From: GWF2-30-66 sp042576225
Lineage (GTDB): Bacteria; Babelota; Babeliae; Babelales; Vermiphilaceae
Assembly: GCA_042576225.1 (NCBI GenBank)
Contig: JBHPCA010000001.1
Coordinates: 10,823 to 74,822 of the forward strand
DNA length: 64,000 bases
Direction: 5' to 3'
Shown here: positions 40,850 to 50,282 of the stretch, one piece after another
Layout of the letters: each line of letters opens with the position of its first letter
How positions within the stretch are numbered: the first letter of the stretch is position 1
Translations under genes and position numbers: made by a program
Notes under the pieces: generated by a model
Databases searched by the model: none
What the model was told of the DNA's origin: nothing
The model's input: only the letters and a program-made list of their open reading frames with translations

Positions 40850-42529
40850 ATGAGACAATTTAAAAATATTGTTCTTTTATTTTTCATTTTTATATTTTAC
40901 GGAAATTCTTTTGGCTTGTCGGTCAAACTCACAAAAAGACAACTATGCGATCTTGAGCTGATCTTAAATGGCGGTTTTGCACCGCTAAAAGGTTTTATGT
41001 GCCAAGAAGATTACAATAACGTCGTTGAAAATATGCGACTTAAAGATGGCTCCTTGTGGCCAATACCTATTACACTTGATATCGATGAAAATCTTGCAAA
41101 GAAAATTAAAAATAAATCTTGTGTTGACCTTTGTGACACAGAAGGAACAATACTGGCAAAACTAACAGTTTCTGGTTCCTGGAAACCAAACAAAAAAAAG
41201 GAGGCAAAATATGTCTTTGGAACAACTGACACTGACCATCCAGGCATAGCATACTTATTAAAAAAAACTAAAGAGTATTATGTCGGTGGAAAACTAAAAA
41301 AAATTGCATCTCCCATTCATTATGATTTTACCAATTTGCGCCACACTCCAAAACAACTTAAATCAATATTTAAAGAAAAAAACATAAAAAATGTTGTTAC
41401 ATTTCAAACACGTAACCCCATGCACCGTGTTCACAAAGAGATATCAACCCGTGCTGCTGAAAAAATAGGTGGTCATCTTCTTATTCATCCAGTAGTTGGC
41501 ATGACTAAACCAGGTGACATCGATTATGTAACACGAGTCCATTGTTATCGTAAAATTTTAAAACATTATCCAGAAAATTCTGCCTCACTTTCTTTACTCC
41601 CTTTGGCAATGCGAATGGCGGGGCCAAGAGAAGCTTTATGGCACGCAATAATTCGTAAAAATTATGGGTGTACACACTTTATTATTGGTCGAGATCACGC
41701 AGGTCCCGGCAAAAATAAAACCGGAAAAAGTTTTTATGGGCCGTATGAAGCACAACAGCTTGTGCAAAAATATAGCAACGAAATTGGAATAAAAATTGTT
41801 CCATTTAAAATGATGGCATACGTCAAAGAACTTGACAAATACTTACCCTTAGATTTAATTCCAAAGAATTTAAAACCACAATTGATATCGGGAACAAAAT
41901 TAAGAGAGATGATAAAAAACGGAACAAAAATCCCTGAGTGGTTTTCCTACCCAAATATTGTTGAAGAACTTCGCAAAACGTACAAACCAAAATATGAAAA
42001 AGGATTTACTATTTTTTTAACCGGATTATGTTCCTCTGGAAAATCATCCATTGCAAAAGGTGTTTGTGCAAAACTTTCTGAGACTACATCAAGACCCATT
42101 ACTATCTTGGACGGAGATATCATTCGTCAAAATCTTTCCAAAGGGCTTGGTTTTTCGCAAAAAGATAGATCAATTAATGTACAAAGAGTTGGATTTGTTG
42201 CAAAAGAGATCACAAAACACAATGGCATTGCAATTTGTGCACTCGTATCACCGTATGAAGAGGACCGGAATAACAACAGAAAGGAGATAGAAGAATATGG
42301 TGGATACATAGAAGTTTATGTCTCAACTCCACTCGGAGCTTGCGAAGCTCGCGACCCAAAAGGACTCTACCAAAAAGCTCGCGCTGGAATTATAAAAAAT
42401 TTTACGGGAATCGATGATCCCTACGAACCTCCAAAAAACCCGGAACTGATAATAAATACTGCAAATATTTCCAGAATGGATGCCGTTGAAAAAGTTGTCA
42501 ACTATTTAAAAACAAAAAAATATATGTAA
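40850..42529 (+). CDS. sat-cysC: Leader-bearing ATP sulfurylase / APS kinase (PAPS synthase)
   Basis: 559 residues make sulfate plus 2 ATP into PAPS. Leader at 1-23 (IVLLFFIFIFYGNSFG). The ATP sulfurylase domain (about 25-380) has QTRNPMHRVH (near 186), HPVVGMTKPGDI, MRMAGPREALWHA and GRDHAGPG. The APS kinase domain (from about 390) has the P-loop GLCSSGKSS, LDGDIIRQNL, FSQKDRSINVQR and FTGIDDPYEPP. All main catalytic motifs are intact. Such enzymes are normally cytosolic, because they need ATP, so the leader is very unusual. The sulfotransferase follows after 19 bases. Confidence 0.93.
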   Translation: MRQFKNIVLLFFIFIFYGNSFGLSVKLTKRQLCDLELILNGGFAPLKGFMCQEDYNNVVENMRLKDGSLWPIPITLDIDENLAKKIKNKSCVDLCDTEGTILAKLTVSGSWKPNKKKEAKYVFGTTDTDHPGIAYLLKKTKEYYVGGKLKKIASPIHYDFTNLRHTPKQLKSIFKEKNIKNVVTFQTRNPMHRVHKEISTRAAEKIGGHLLIHPVVGMTKPGDIDYVTRVHCYRKILKHYPENSASLSLLPLAMRMAGPREALWHAIIRKNYGCTHFIIGRDHAGPGKNKTGKSFYGPYEAQQLVQKYSNEIGIKIVPFKMMAYVKELDKYLPLDLIPKNLKPQLISGTKLREMIKNGTKIPEWFSYPNIVEELRKTYKPKYEKGFTIFLTGLCSSGKSSIAKGVCAKLSETTSRPITILDGDIIRQNLSKGLGFSQKDRSINVQRVGFVAKEITKHNGIAICALVSPYEEDRNNNRKEIEEYGGYIEVYVSTPLGACEARDPKGLYQKARAGIIKNFTGIDDPYEPPKNPELIINTANISRMDAVEKVVNYLKTKKYM

Positions 42530-42548
42530 AATGCAAAGGAAAAAAATT

Positions 42549-43340
42549 ATGAAAAAAACAGTTCTACTTTTTATCATCTTGTTTATCTCTTCAATCACAC
42601 ACGCCAAAAACGTTGTGCAGATGTCAATGCCAAAGGCGGGCACACACCTTTTGAAAAAATGCATCTGCTCTTTAACCAACATACATTCAGTTATCCACGC
42701 CACCAACGCCAACCCAATTGACTTTTATATTGCAATCCCAGAAAAATTTAAACACATAAGCCAAAATGAAAAACATTGGGTCACCCATCTTTTTTTCAAT
42801 AAAAAATTCGAGCCATACTTAAACAACGATCAAAACGCCTTCTTTTTTATTTATCGCGACCCTAGAGATCAGATCATATCTTTTGCTTACTTCATGCTAC
42901 CTCGTAGCAATAACTGGCCAAGAGCAAGTAAAATCTCTCTTGATGAGCTCATTATGGAACTTATAACAAACGGTAAAATATATAATAACCACCCACCATG
43001 TAAAAACATTAACGACCTTTACCAACAATACACTCCATGGCTTTACAATCTAAATGTATGCCCCTTAAAATTCGAAGACCTCGTTGGACCAAAAGGTGGC
43101 GGCAATTTAGAAACACAACTTCACTCTGTTAAAAAAATCGCTGATCATCTAGGTATTTTTCTCACAGAAAAACAAATACAACAAAAAGCAAACACTCTTT
43201 TTGGCGGAACTCACACATTTAGAAAAGGTCAAATAGGCACATGGAAAAAACACTTTAAAGAACATCATAAAGCTGCATTTAAAGAAGTTGCAGGGCAACT
43301 TCTTATTGACCTTGGCTACGAAGAATCATTTGATTGGTAG
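42549..43340 (+). CDS. Leader-bearing PAPS-dependent sulfotransferase
   Basis: 263 residues: leader (1-19, FIILFISSITHAK), 5'-phosphosulfate loop SMPKAGTHLL, 3'-phosphate site YRDPRDQIISFAYF and the C-terminal RKGQIGTWKKHF, which is close to the animal and plant cytosolic-type signature. It transfers sulfate from PAPS to an acceptor, probably a sugar hydroxyl here given the neighbours. ATG 42549 was chosen (spacing of eight to 'aaagga'); the ATG at 42531 would place the leader internally. It forms a two-gene operon with the PAPS synthase. Confidence 0.92.
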   Translation: MKKTVLLFIILFISSITHAKNVVQMSMPKAGTHLLKKCICSLTNIHSVIHATNANPIDFYIAIPEKFKHISQNEKHWVTHLFFNKKFEPYLNNDQNAFFFIYRDPRDQIISFAYFMLPRSNNWPRASKISLDELIMELITNGKIYNNHPPCKNINDLYQQYTPWLYNLNVCPLKFEDLVGPKGGGNLETQLHSVKKIADHLGIFLTEKQIQQKANTLFGGTHTFRKGQIGTWKKHFKEHHKAAFKEVAGQLLIDLGYEESFDW

Positions 43341-43382
43341 AAAATTAAAATTCTCGTAACATCAAAATCAATAAAATAAAAC

Positions 43383-43404
43383 ACCCCGTAGAAAACTACG
43401 AGGT
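43383..43404 (+). terminator. Hairpin after the sulfotransferase
   Basis: Cccgtag-aaaa-ctacgagg forms a stem of about eight pairs with one mismatch, 40 bases after the stop at 43340. Confidence 0.4.
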
Positions 43405-43437
43405 ATAAATCACATATAAGGTATAGCAAGACCATAT

Positions 43438-43466
43438 TTGATTATCACTTTTTTTTTTGCTATAAC
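43438..43466 (+). promoter_or_regulatory. Promoter candidate for the GT32 gene at 43518
   Basis: TTGATT, 17 bases, TATAAC. The gene has its own 'aaaggag' Shine-Dalgarno and starts about 50 bases later. Confidence 0.55.
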
Positions 43467-43517
43467 TACCTTAGCTCTTATAAAAAATTTTAAACCCTTC
43501 TAAGCAAAAGGAGAAAA

Positions 43518-44483
43518 ATGAAAAAAAACAAAAGTTTTATTGCAAGCTTATCCATTTTAGTTTTTTTATCTTCAAATATAAGTTTTGCACCACAACTAAG
43601 CAATAAAAAAAGAGATTGGATGCTTAAAAATTTCGATGAATCTATGAAAAAAAACGGCCTACATTACCCAAGATTCCAAAAAACGCCACTACTTGATTTT
43701 TTCAGAAAAATGTACAACAAGAACAATTTATCTGTAAAACAAACAAAGCCAGAAACTCAAATACCAAAAATTATTCACCAAATATGGCTAGGAAGTAAAT
43801 TACCCGAAAAATATAAGGTTCTTCAAGATACTGTTATTAAATATCATCCTGATTGGAAATACAAACTATGGACAGACGAGGAAGTGAAAAAAATTAAGCT
43901 TTATAATCAAGAGTTTTTTGATAAATCAAAAAACTATGCGGAAAAATCAGATATTTTAAGATACGAAATTTTATATCAATTTGGAGGCTTATATGTTGAT
44001 ACGGATATTGAATGTTTTAAGCCATTTGATATTTTGAACGAAAACTATAAATTTTACTGTGGTGTTAGACCCCTTGACCACGGCTACTTAAGTGTTCAAA
44101 ATTGCCTCATAGCTTCTGTGCCAGATCATCCTATACTTAAACATATTATTGAAAACATACAGCCTAAAACTGTGGTTGGAGATATAATTGAAAGGACAGG
44201 CCCTAAACATTTTTCAAAATATTTTGTTGATGTTTCAAAAACTCTAAGTCAAAAAGAATATGAAAATGTTATAGCACTACCTTCCAGTTACTTTTTCCCA
44301 ACAGGATTAAAAAATAGAACTTTGCGCGGCAAAGCCTTAAAACAACACCTTAAAAATTTTCCAGAAGCTTTTTGTATTCATTATTGGGATACAAGTTGGT
44401 CAGGAGATTCCAATAAATTTCCTGACTTCCAATCTGAGGTAGAAAGAATCCAACAAGGATATAATATACACAATATAAATTAA
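43518..44483 (+). CDS. Leader-bearing GT32-type glycosyltransferase
   Basis: 321 residues: leader (5-24), then IPKIIHQIWLGSK, WKYKLWTD, EKSDILRYEILYQFGGLY and D-T-D in VDTDIECFKPFD, ending with IHYWDTSW. Third GT32 member of the window, closest in plan to 30578. Alone in its transcript, between its own promoter and a strong terminator. Confidence 0.88.
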   Translation: MKKNKSFIASLSILVFLSSNISFAPQLSNKKRDWMLKNFDESMKKNGLHYPRFQKTPLLDFFRKMYNKNNLSVKQTKPETQIPKIIHQIWLGSKLPEKYKVLQDTVIKYHPDWKYKLWTDEEVKKIKLYNQEFFDKSKNYAEKSDILRYEILYQFGGLYVDTDIECFKPFDILNENYKFYCGVRPLDHGYLSVQNCLIASVPDHPILKHIIENIQPKTVVGDIIERTGPKHFSKYFVDVSKTLSQKEYENVIALPSSYFFPTGLKNRTLRGKALKQHLKNFPEAFCIHYWDTSWSGDSNKFPDFQSEVERIQQGYNIHNIN

Positions 44484-44853
44484 AATAAATCTCTCCACAG
44501 CAAGGAGGCTGCGTGAAAACTGTAAATCTCAAAAAATAAAAAATAATTTAAAAAAATTATATCATTGAAGAATGACAATAAGAGCATTTTTCAATGATAT
44601 AATTTTTTATTTTGATTAACATTAAACTTTTAAGCAGAGAAACGAAAAAATAAATTATATAGAAAGTCGCTAAAGTCTAATAAAAAACTTGATAATCACA
44701 CTAAGATGAAGAATTTTGAAACTGGTGTTTACATAGATAACTGTACAAACTCTTACAAACCTCTTCTTTTTAAAAGAATCTGATCTTCCATTTTCATGAG
44801 TTTATTTAAAATAAAACAAAGAAAACCGATAGGCCAGCAAGACATACAAAGAA
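44484..44853. other. Convergent intergenic region
   Basis: Holds the strong terminator at 44552-44607. The remaining AT-rich 240 bases before the leftward gene end at 44854 show no open frame, repeat or RNA that I could recognise. Confidence 0.5.
44552..44607 (+). terminator. Strong rho-independent terminator
   Basis: AAATTATATCATTGA pairs with TCAATGATATAATTT across a loop of about 22 bases, extended by A- and T-runs on the two sides. It is followed by TTTTTTATTTT. It terminates the gene at 43518 and could work in both directions. Confidence 0.75.
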
Positions 44854-45879
44854 TTAATGATCTCCTATCAAAGTAAAATCGCAACAATCCCTATTTATCC
44901 TAACTTTCACTTTATCTATTATTAACTTGTTATTCCTCCAATATCCATGCTCTGGATAGATAACTACAAAAAAGTCACCTATAATATCTGGGATGATCGC
45001 AAAATTAGATAGTGACCTTATTTGGCAATCATAATACGTCATTAAAATTAAATCTTCGACCACATTTTTACCATGACTATTACCTTTTTCTCTGCATGAG
45101 AAGGTAATATTTCCTATATTCAACTCTTTTTTATATTTTTCTACTATTCTTTTTGGATTTCTATCATCCGTAAATATATGAACATGAAGAGAACTCTTGT
45201 TAAGCATTTTATATAATTTTCTGATTTGCACTATGTAATACTCGTCTGGAGGAAATTTTAAAGGCCATAGTTTATCCGCATACTGCTTTAAACAAAGAGG
45301 AAGATCAATACCTCCCCCCTTTCTGACATGAACGGCCACAGAGATGCAACTTTCGGGAATTTCCGGTTTATCAATCTTTTCTATGGGACAAATTGTTCTT
45401 TTTAGTTCTTTTATAAAATTTTTATCATTCCAATCAATATTTACATTAGCATAATGATTACTCACATACAAAACATTTGCCTCAGGTTCAATCATATTAA
45501 ATTTTGACTGCGATCTACCCCCGTATCCATATTTTGAATTTCTGAGTCGGCTACCAGCTATTTTTAAGTAAAGGACTTTATTAAACTTTCTTTTTATTTC
45601 CTCATTAAACTCCAAATCTATCTTGCTAATTTTCAATTCACCTAAATATTTTGAAAAAGAAAAATAAAGAGGAATATTATACTTGTACGATAACCACTTA
45701 GCCTTAATATAAGTTATTAATTGGTCTCCCAGCCTACCCCCTAATTTATAGGTAATCGCGCTTGTATTACCTTTGTACAAAACATCATCCTTGGAAAAAG
45801 CTAGCAATCTTGCACCGTAAAAATAGCAAACAAAATTCAGTAAAATTAAAAATAATTTATACGGTTTTAATTCTTTCAC
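44854..45879 (-). CDS. Leader-bearing GT11-like fucosyltransferase
   Basis: 341 residues, GTG start with 'gaggg' upstream. Leader 5-28. GT11 (alpha-1,2-fucosyltransferase-like) pattern: GGRLGDQLITYIKAKWLS near the N-terminus, the GDP-fucose site VAVHVRKGGG (usual form H-x-R-R/K-G-D), HIFTDDRNP and VVEDLILMTYYDC...LSNFAI. The normal G-N-Q is G-D-Q, and the Asp after R-K-G is Gly, so activity should be checked. The GDP-fucose genes gmd and fcl are in the same window, which supports the assignment. Confidence 0.72.
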   Translation of the reverse strand: MKELKPYKLFLILLNFVCYFYGARLLAFSKDDVLYKGNTSAITYKLGGRLGDQLITYIKAKWLSYKYNIPLYFSFSKYLGELKISKIDLEFNEEIKRKFNKVLYLKIAGSRLRNSKYGYGGRSQSKFNMIEPEANVLYVSNHYANVNIDWNDKNFIKELKRTICPIEKIDKPEIPESCISVAVHVRKGGGIDLPLCLKQYADKLWPLKFPPDEYYIVQIRKLYKMLNKSSLHVHIFTDDRNPKRIVEKYKKELNIGNITFSCREKGNSHGKNVVEDLILMTYYDCQIRSLSNFAIIPDIIGDFFVVIYPEHGYWRNNKLIIDKVKVRINRDCCDFTLIGDH

Positions 45880-46139
45880 ATTACCCTCGCAAACTTAGTT
45901 TAAAAACAAAGATAATCTACTTATTATGTCACACAAAAAACTCTGTTATTAGAATATTAAAGAAATTTTTCTCTGTAGCTAACACCAGACACAGAAGTGC
46001 TTAGGGTTTTTTAAACAATCTTTTCCCTGGTTTGACAACTTATGCTTTTAAGCCAGAAAAACCTTTAATATGCTCTAGTAAAAGGCTATTGTTGTATTAA
46101 GTAATTATCAAATTCACGCTATTTAAATACAATAATCTA

Positions 46140-47156
46140 CTAAAGTATCTTCTGTGCATCAATCACTCTTCCAAGCATTAGTAGGCTTTTTAAAAGATAC
46201 CAGTAAACACGCCAATGGGTCATGCCAAGATTCAAAACCTCTTCAAACTGCTCTATCGCTTCTTCATGATGATTTTCATGCTGCAAAAGAAGTCCGTACC
46301 ATAAATTGTAATGTGGACTTCTATTACGCCATCCACGCCAAGGCATCGAATACTCTTTGTAAAAATTAATAAGCGCTTCTCGTTCGGGTCCTATTGCCCG
46401 CGAAAGCGCATGTTCAGCATCCAGGATTGTCTCAATAGGATAATTATTCCCATCATATATTCTACTAATAGTACAAGCTTCAATCAGAGAAGATACTGAA
46501 AGTTGTTTGTCTGCCTTTTTTTCTGCCTTATGAGCAATTAAAATATCACCCACAATATGAAATATCAAACCCTGCTCTACAAGAAAAGCATATACCGTCT
46601 CCAAAAGTGGATATGCCTCATTTCCTGCATCTTTGATACGTTCACCATAAAGTTTGGTTCCAAACAAACGAATATCATCAATTAAAATAACAGGGTCCGA
46701 ACACTGCTTACAAATAATAGAAAGCTCCCTCATTATTGGCGTATATTCAGCTTCTGGCTGAATATTTTCATCCTGCATACTTGACATATAATGTCCATCA
46801 AGCCAAAATAAGGCTTTTTTATTTTTTGTTTCTAAATCAAGAAGAATTTTAGGAAAATGGTCAATCGTATTTCCGTGATATACGGTAACATTCGAATACA
46901 TTTTTAAAGATAAAACAGACTGTTCATAAAACTCTTCGTTAAGCTCAACAGTATGCACCTCTTGAAAACAACCGGCTGCCTTGCGTGCAGTATGACCAAG
47001 ATAGGTCCCCGACTCAACAAAAACATTCAACCCCGTTTGAGAAATAAGTTTTTTATAGCAACTAACCCAATCTTTTTTGAAATTGGTCAAAGAAAACTCT
47101 GTAGAACAATGCAATACTTGCATCCAAAAAAGCCATACTAACACACCAATACGCAT
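46140..47156 (-). CDS. Leader-bearing SAM methyltransferase-like protein with TPR-like C-terminus
   Basis: 338 residues: leader (1-19), class-I methyltransferase-like domain to about 215 (NVFVESGTYLGHTARKAA, VHTVELNEEFYEQS, LFWLDGHYMSS, VILIDDIRLFG), then a helical C-terminal part with a TPR-like YGLLLQHENHHEEAIEQFEE. The V-E-S-G-T-Y-L-G loop replaces the common D-x-G-x-G. Substrate unknown. A promoter candidate lies at 47198-47225. Confidence 0.7.
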   Translation of the reverse strand: MRIGVLVWLFWMQVLHCSTEFSLTNFKKDWVSCYKKLISQTGLNVFVESGTYLGHTARKAAGCFQEVHTVELNEEFYEQSVLSLKMYSNVTVYHGNTIDHFPKILLDLETKNKKALFWLDGHYMSSMQDENIQPEAEYTPIMRELSIICKQCSDPVILIDDIRLFGTKLYGERIKDAGNEAYPLLETVYAFLVEQGLIFHIVGDILIAHKAEKKADKQLSVSSLIEACTISRIYDGNNYPIETILDAEHALSRAIGPEREALINFYKEYSMPWRGWRNRSPHYNLWYGLLLQHENHHEEAIEQFEEVLNLGMTHWRVYWYLLKSLLMLGRVIDAQKIL

Positions 47157-47463
47157 AAAAAACCCTCCCTGATTTCCAAATCTTATTCACGCTAGAGAAT
47201 ATATAATTTCAACAACCAAATGCAATACAAAATAATCCAAAAAAGTCAAAAGATAATAGGTAAAGCTTTTTTATGCTCCAAAAATTTACTATTTCCCAAC
47301 AACGATTTATTGCGATATGTTAAAATATTTTCGTGATCACAATTTTTCCCTTTTTTGATTATTGATGATTCAAACTAGGGAAAAGTTATTATATTTCAAA
47401 GATTTTTAAAAATTTTTCTTAGATCAAGTTTGCGTTAAATAAAATTAGGTTATATTTTTGTTA
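47157..47463. other. Intergenic region upstream of 46140
   Basis: AT-rich. Contains the promoter candidate at 47198-47225 (minus strand). No open frame or repeat recognised in the rest. Confidence 0.45.
47198..47225 (-). promoter_or_regulatory. Promoter candidate for 46140 gene
   Basis: On the minus strand TTGCAT, 16 bases, TATATT, about 41 bases before the ATG at 47156. Confidence 0.45.
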
Positions 47464-48153
47464 TTACACTTTTATATCACCTAAGTTCCATAATGCAAGA
47501 TGCTTTTGTAGCTTTTGGTGAACATTTTCTTTAATGGTTTCTATTGGCTCAGGAAGATTAAATGGTTCAATTTTCAAATTTAAAGGACGCCAGCCATTAT
47601 CTGCCTCTTTGTCCTTATTTTCTTTTATTGCGAAATAAGTATCTACGAGCAAATATTTTGCTCCACTTTGTTTAAAGTTGGTAATAGCTTTAATAATATC
47701 TCTAAATGGAATATGTAAAAATAGATCTCGACATAAAATTATATCACATACAGGTAATAAATCTTTAGTTACATCTAAGTGTAAGAAAGTTCTATTTTCG
47801 TTTCCATATTTTTTGTTATTATTTTTGATTAATGGAAGCACTATATCTGCGCCTATATAGGTAATATTTGAAAAATCAATTGTTTTCATCCAATTGAAAT
47901 CTCCACAAGGAATATCTAGCATAGATTTTATGTTATATTTTTTTAGGATGACAGGAATTATTTTTCTGATGAAGCTTGTAGAATTTAAGGTAGATCCTCC
48001 TCCAGAAACTGTCTCTTTGCCTCCTCCGCTCCAAAGATGGTTTTGATAAATATGTGTAAATATTTGCTCCATTGATCCTATAGTTGTATATGTGTAAAAA
48101 AACAAGTTAATACATATGAAAATTTTTACATTGTAAATATAAGTTTTGTACAT
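47464..48153 (-). CDS. Leader-bearing class-I SAM methyltransferase
   Basis: 229 residues: hydrophobic leader (8-25), SAM motif MLDIPCGDFNWM, ITYIGADIV, DIILCRDLFLHIPF, and a glycine-rich WSGGGKETVSGGGST before it. A typical small methyltransferase of the type found in polysaccharide and peptide clusters. Acceptor not known. Leader on a SAM-dependent enzyme is unusual unless it acts where SAM is available. Confidence 0.8.
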   Translation of the reverse strand: MYKTYIYNVKIFICINLFFYTYTTIGSMEQIFTHIYQNHLWSGGGKETVSGGGSTLNSTSFIRKIIPVILKKYNIKSMLDIPCGDFNWMKTIDFSNITYIGADIVLPLIKNNNKKYGNENRTFLHLDVTKDLLPVCDIILCRDLFLHIPFRDIIKAITNFKQSGAKYLLVDTYFAIKENKDKEADNGWRPLNLKIEPFNLPEPIETIKENVHQKLQKHLALWNLGDIKV

Positions 48154-48299
48154 TTTTTTCCTATTGAGTTTAGATTATTAAAATTTTCCTTGGTCTTTTT
48201 AATTGTTTCTATTTGTTCAAAGTTTTTTATCTTAACTTAAGCTACTTATAATAGTTTTGCAGTGGTAAATATTTTTTTGTATGCTTTAAATCTTTGTTT

Positions 48300-48968
48300 T
48301 TACTTCTTTTCTATCGCATAACTTGGAAACTTTTCTGCTGTAAGGTATTTAATTTCTAGGTTTTGATTAAGTAAAAATTCATTAACTGCTCTTATAACTC
48401 CAAAAACAGAATATACGGAACAATAGTCATGACCGCTCAAAAGGCCTCCTTGTTTAAGCTTTTTAATCCACGCATTTAAGTCACTTTTTACAGCATTATA
48501 AGTATGATTTGCGTCTATATATATCCAATCAAAAAATTCATCGTCAAATAAATTTGATACTTCTGGGGAATATTCTCTTATTATTGTAACTCTTTTATCA
48601 TTTTTAAATCTTCTCAGAACATTTTGATATAACTTTTCTTGTTCGCGATTCGATATATTTGCAGAATCACCAGGGTAGATTTCTGTGCTTTGGTGTTCCC
48701 AGCAATCTATGAGATATAATTGTTTAGGATTTGTATATTTAAGTATTAAATCAGCAAAATTTCCTTTTTGAACCCCTATCTCAACAACGATCGCATTCTT
48801 GGGCATCTGTTTGAGGAAATCTATTCTTGATTTAAGATGTGGGGTAGGGTTTTTTATAGGCTTTTCAACATTATATACCTGTAGATGATTGCACTTTGTG
48901 GTTGTAATTGTAATAAGAAACAAAATTATCAACAAAAATGTCTTTTTGTTGGCTTCATTATAGTACAT
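48300..48968 (-). CDS. Leader-bearing class-I SAM methyltransferase (Methyltransf_24-like)
   Basis: 222 residues: leader (about 8-25), VVEIGVQKGNFADLIL, LYLIDCWEH, FFDWIYIDANHTYNAVKSDL, LKQGGLLSGHDYC. This is the pattern of the Methyltransf_24 group, which includes sugar and macrolide O-methyltransferases. Leftward, 146 bases upstream of the previous gene. Acceptor unknown. Confidence 0.82.
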   Translation of the reverse strand: MYYNEANKKTFLLIILFLITITTTKCNHLQVYNVEKPIKNPTPHLKSRIDFLKQMPKNAIVVEIGVQKGNFADLILKYTNPKQLYLIDCWEHQSTEIYPGDSANISNREQEKLYQNVLRRFKNDKRVTIIREYSPEVSNLFDDEFFDWIYIDANHTYNAVKSDLNAWIKKLKQGGLLSGHDYCSVYSVFGVIRAVNEFLLNQNLEIKYLTAEKFPSYAIEKK

Positions 48969-49461
48969 TAAACTACCTTTTTTAGTTTTTTGTTGATTAA
49001 TTTTTTATTACTGACTAAATAATACATAAAAAAAATAACGAATTCAAAAAAATATTATAATTTCTTGTCTTCAACAACTTTACCGTCAAATAACCTTGCC
49101 ATTACCATTCTATTGGCCTGCTTTGTAATATCTTAATTTTAACAATTACTAAAAACTGCTTTACAAAGCACATAAATCCTGTTTACAATAAACCAACATT
49201 TGATGGTTTATTTGAGGGATTATGTTTGATAATTGATGATTAAAACAATATTACAGAGGAGTTTCTTAAGAAAAATATTATAAAAAAATTGCATACAAAT
49301 TACTTGCTCAATAAAGTAGCTGCAATGCAAAAAAAAGATAAGAAAGCAATATAACTTAACATGCCGTGGCCCTCAGACCATATTATTAACAAAAGGTTTT
49401 GCGCTCCTCAACCTTTCCTAAACAAACAGCTGCGCAAATCCATAAAAAGGAAGTTTTAAAA
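48969..49461. other. Divergent intergenic region
   Basis: 493 bases between leftward and rightward methyltransferase genes. A promoter candidate lies at 49160-49189. A Shine-Dalgarno-like 'agaggag' at about 49255 is not followed by a credible gene. No RNA gene or repeat recognised. Confidence 0.4.
49160..49189 (+). promoter_or_regulatory. Promoter candidate upstream of 49462
   Basis: TTTACA, 18 bases, TACAAT. The -10 context tcctgtttacaataaa resembles that of the sulfation promoter (tcctgtttataataaa). It would leave a 5' untranslated region of about 260 bases. Confidence 0.4.
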
Positions 49462-50232
49462 ATGCTACAAAAAAATCACACAAAATACTTATTTAATATA
49501 CTCATATATACAATTTTATTTTCAAACACATCAACTGCAAGCTGGTGTAAAAAATCAAATCCCCAAAAAACAAAACTTTTTCTTAGTCAGTTTATAAAAG
49601 AAGGAGACCTGGTGTTTGATGTTGGGGCAAATATAGGCCAAAAAACTGACATATACCTCTCATGCGAAGCACATGTCGTATGCTTTGAACCTCAAAAACA
49701 ATGTTTACAAGTACTTTACAAAAAATTTAAAAATAATCCAAAAGTAACAATCGAATCAAAAGGGCTATCTTCAGAAATAGGACATATTAATTTTTTCACA
49801 TGCAACGAAGCTAGTACAATTTCTACATGCGCAGAAAAATGGACAACAGATAGCCGATTTGTTAATCTAGGCTACAGCTGGAAAAATCCTACAAAAATTG
49901 AAGTAACAACATTAGACAAAATGATAGAAAAATATAGCATACCTCAATTTTGCAAAATAGATGTAGAAGGTTTTGAATACAATGTACTTAAGGGCCTATC
50001 AACTCCCATTCCATTCTTGTCTTTTGAATTCGCTTATGAAAATAAATTAGAGACAAAAAAATGTTTAGGACATCTAAAAAAATTGGGATACAAAAACTTC
50101 AACTTTGTTATAGGAGAAACAGCGTATTTTGCGTTCGATCAATGGTTAAGTGCAGATATAATTCTAGAAAAAATTTTTGAAAATAATCCGTGTGGAACAG
50201 ATCTATGGGGGGACATATATATAAAATATTAG
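49462..50232 (+). CDS. Leader-bearing FkbM-family methyltransferase
   Basis: 256 residues starting MLQKNHTKYLFNILIYTILF. ATG 49462 was preferred ('aaaggaag' upstream); a further in-frame ATG at 49399 would hide the leader. SAM motif LVFDVGANIGQKTD, CFEPQKQC, then TTLDKMIEKY and CKIDVEGFEYNVLKG, the FkbM hallmark. FkbM enzymes O-methylate sugars or polyketides. First of a rightward run of five enzymes. Confidence 0.88.
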   Translation: MLQKNHTKYLFNILIYTILFSNTSTASWCKKSNPQKTKLFLSQFIKEGDLVFDVGANIGQKTDIYLSCEAHVVCFEPQKQCLQVLYKKFKNNPKVTIESKGLSSEIGHINFFTCNEASTISTCAEKWTTDSRFVNLGYSWKNPTKIEVTTLDKMIEKYSIPQFCKIDVEGFEYNVLKGLSTPIPFLSFEFAYENKLETKKCLGHLKKLGYKNFNFVIGETAYFAFDQWLSADIILEKIFENNPCGTDLWGDIYIKY

Positions 50233-50282
50233 TTTGTATCATATAGATAAAAATTCAAATAACCTGAAAAAAGAGAATTTTA

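Noticed and set aside
30578..44483. Ordinary O-antigen or capsule cluster
   Set aside because: Leaders on nearly all enzymes and absence of flippase, polymerase, ligase or export genes do not fit a normal Wzx/Wzy or ABC locus, although missing genes may lie outside the window.
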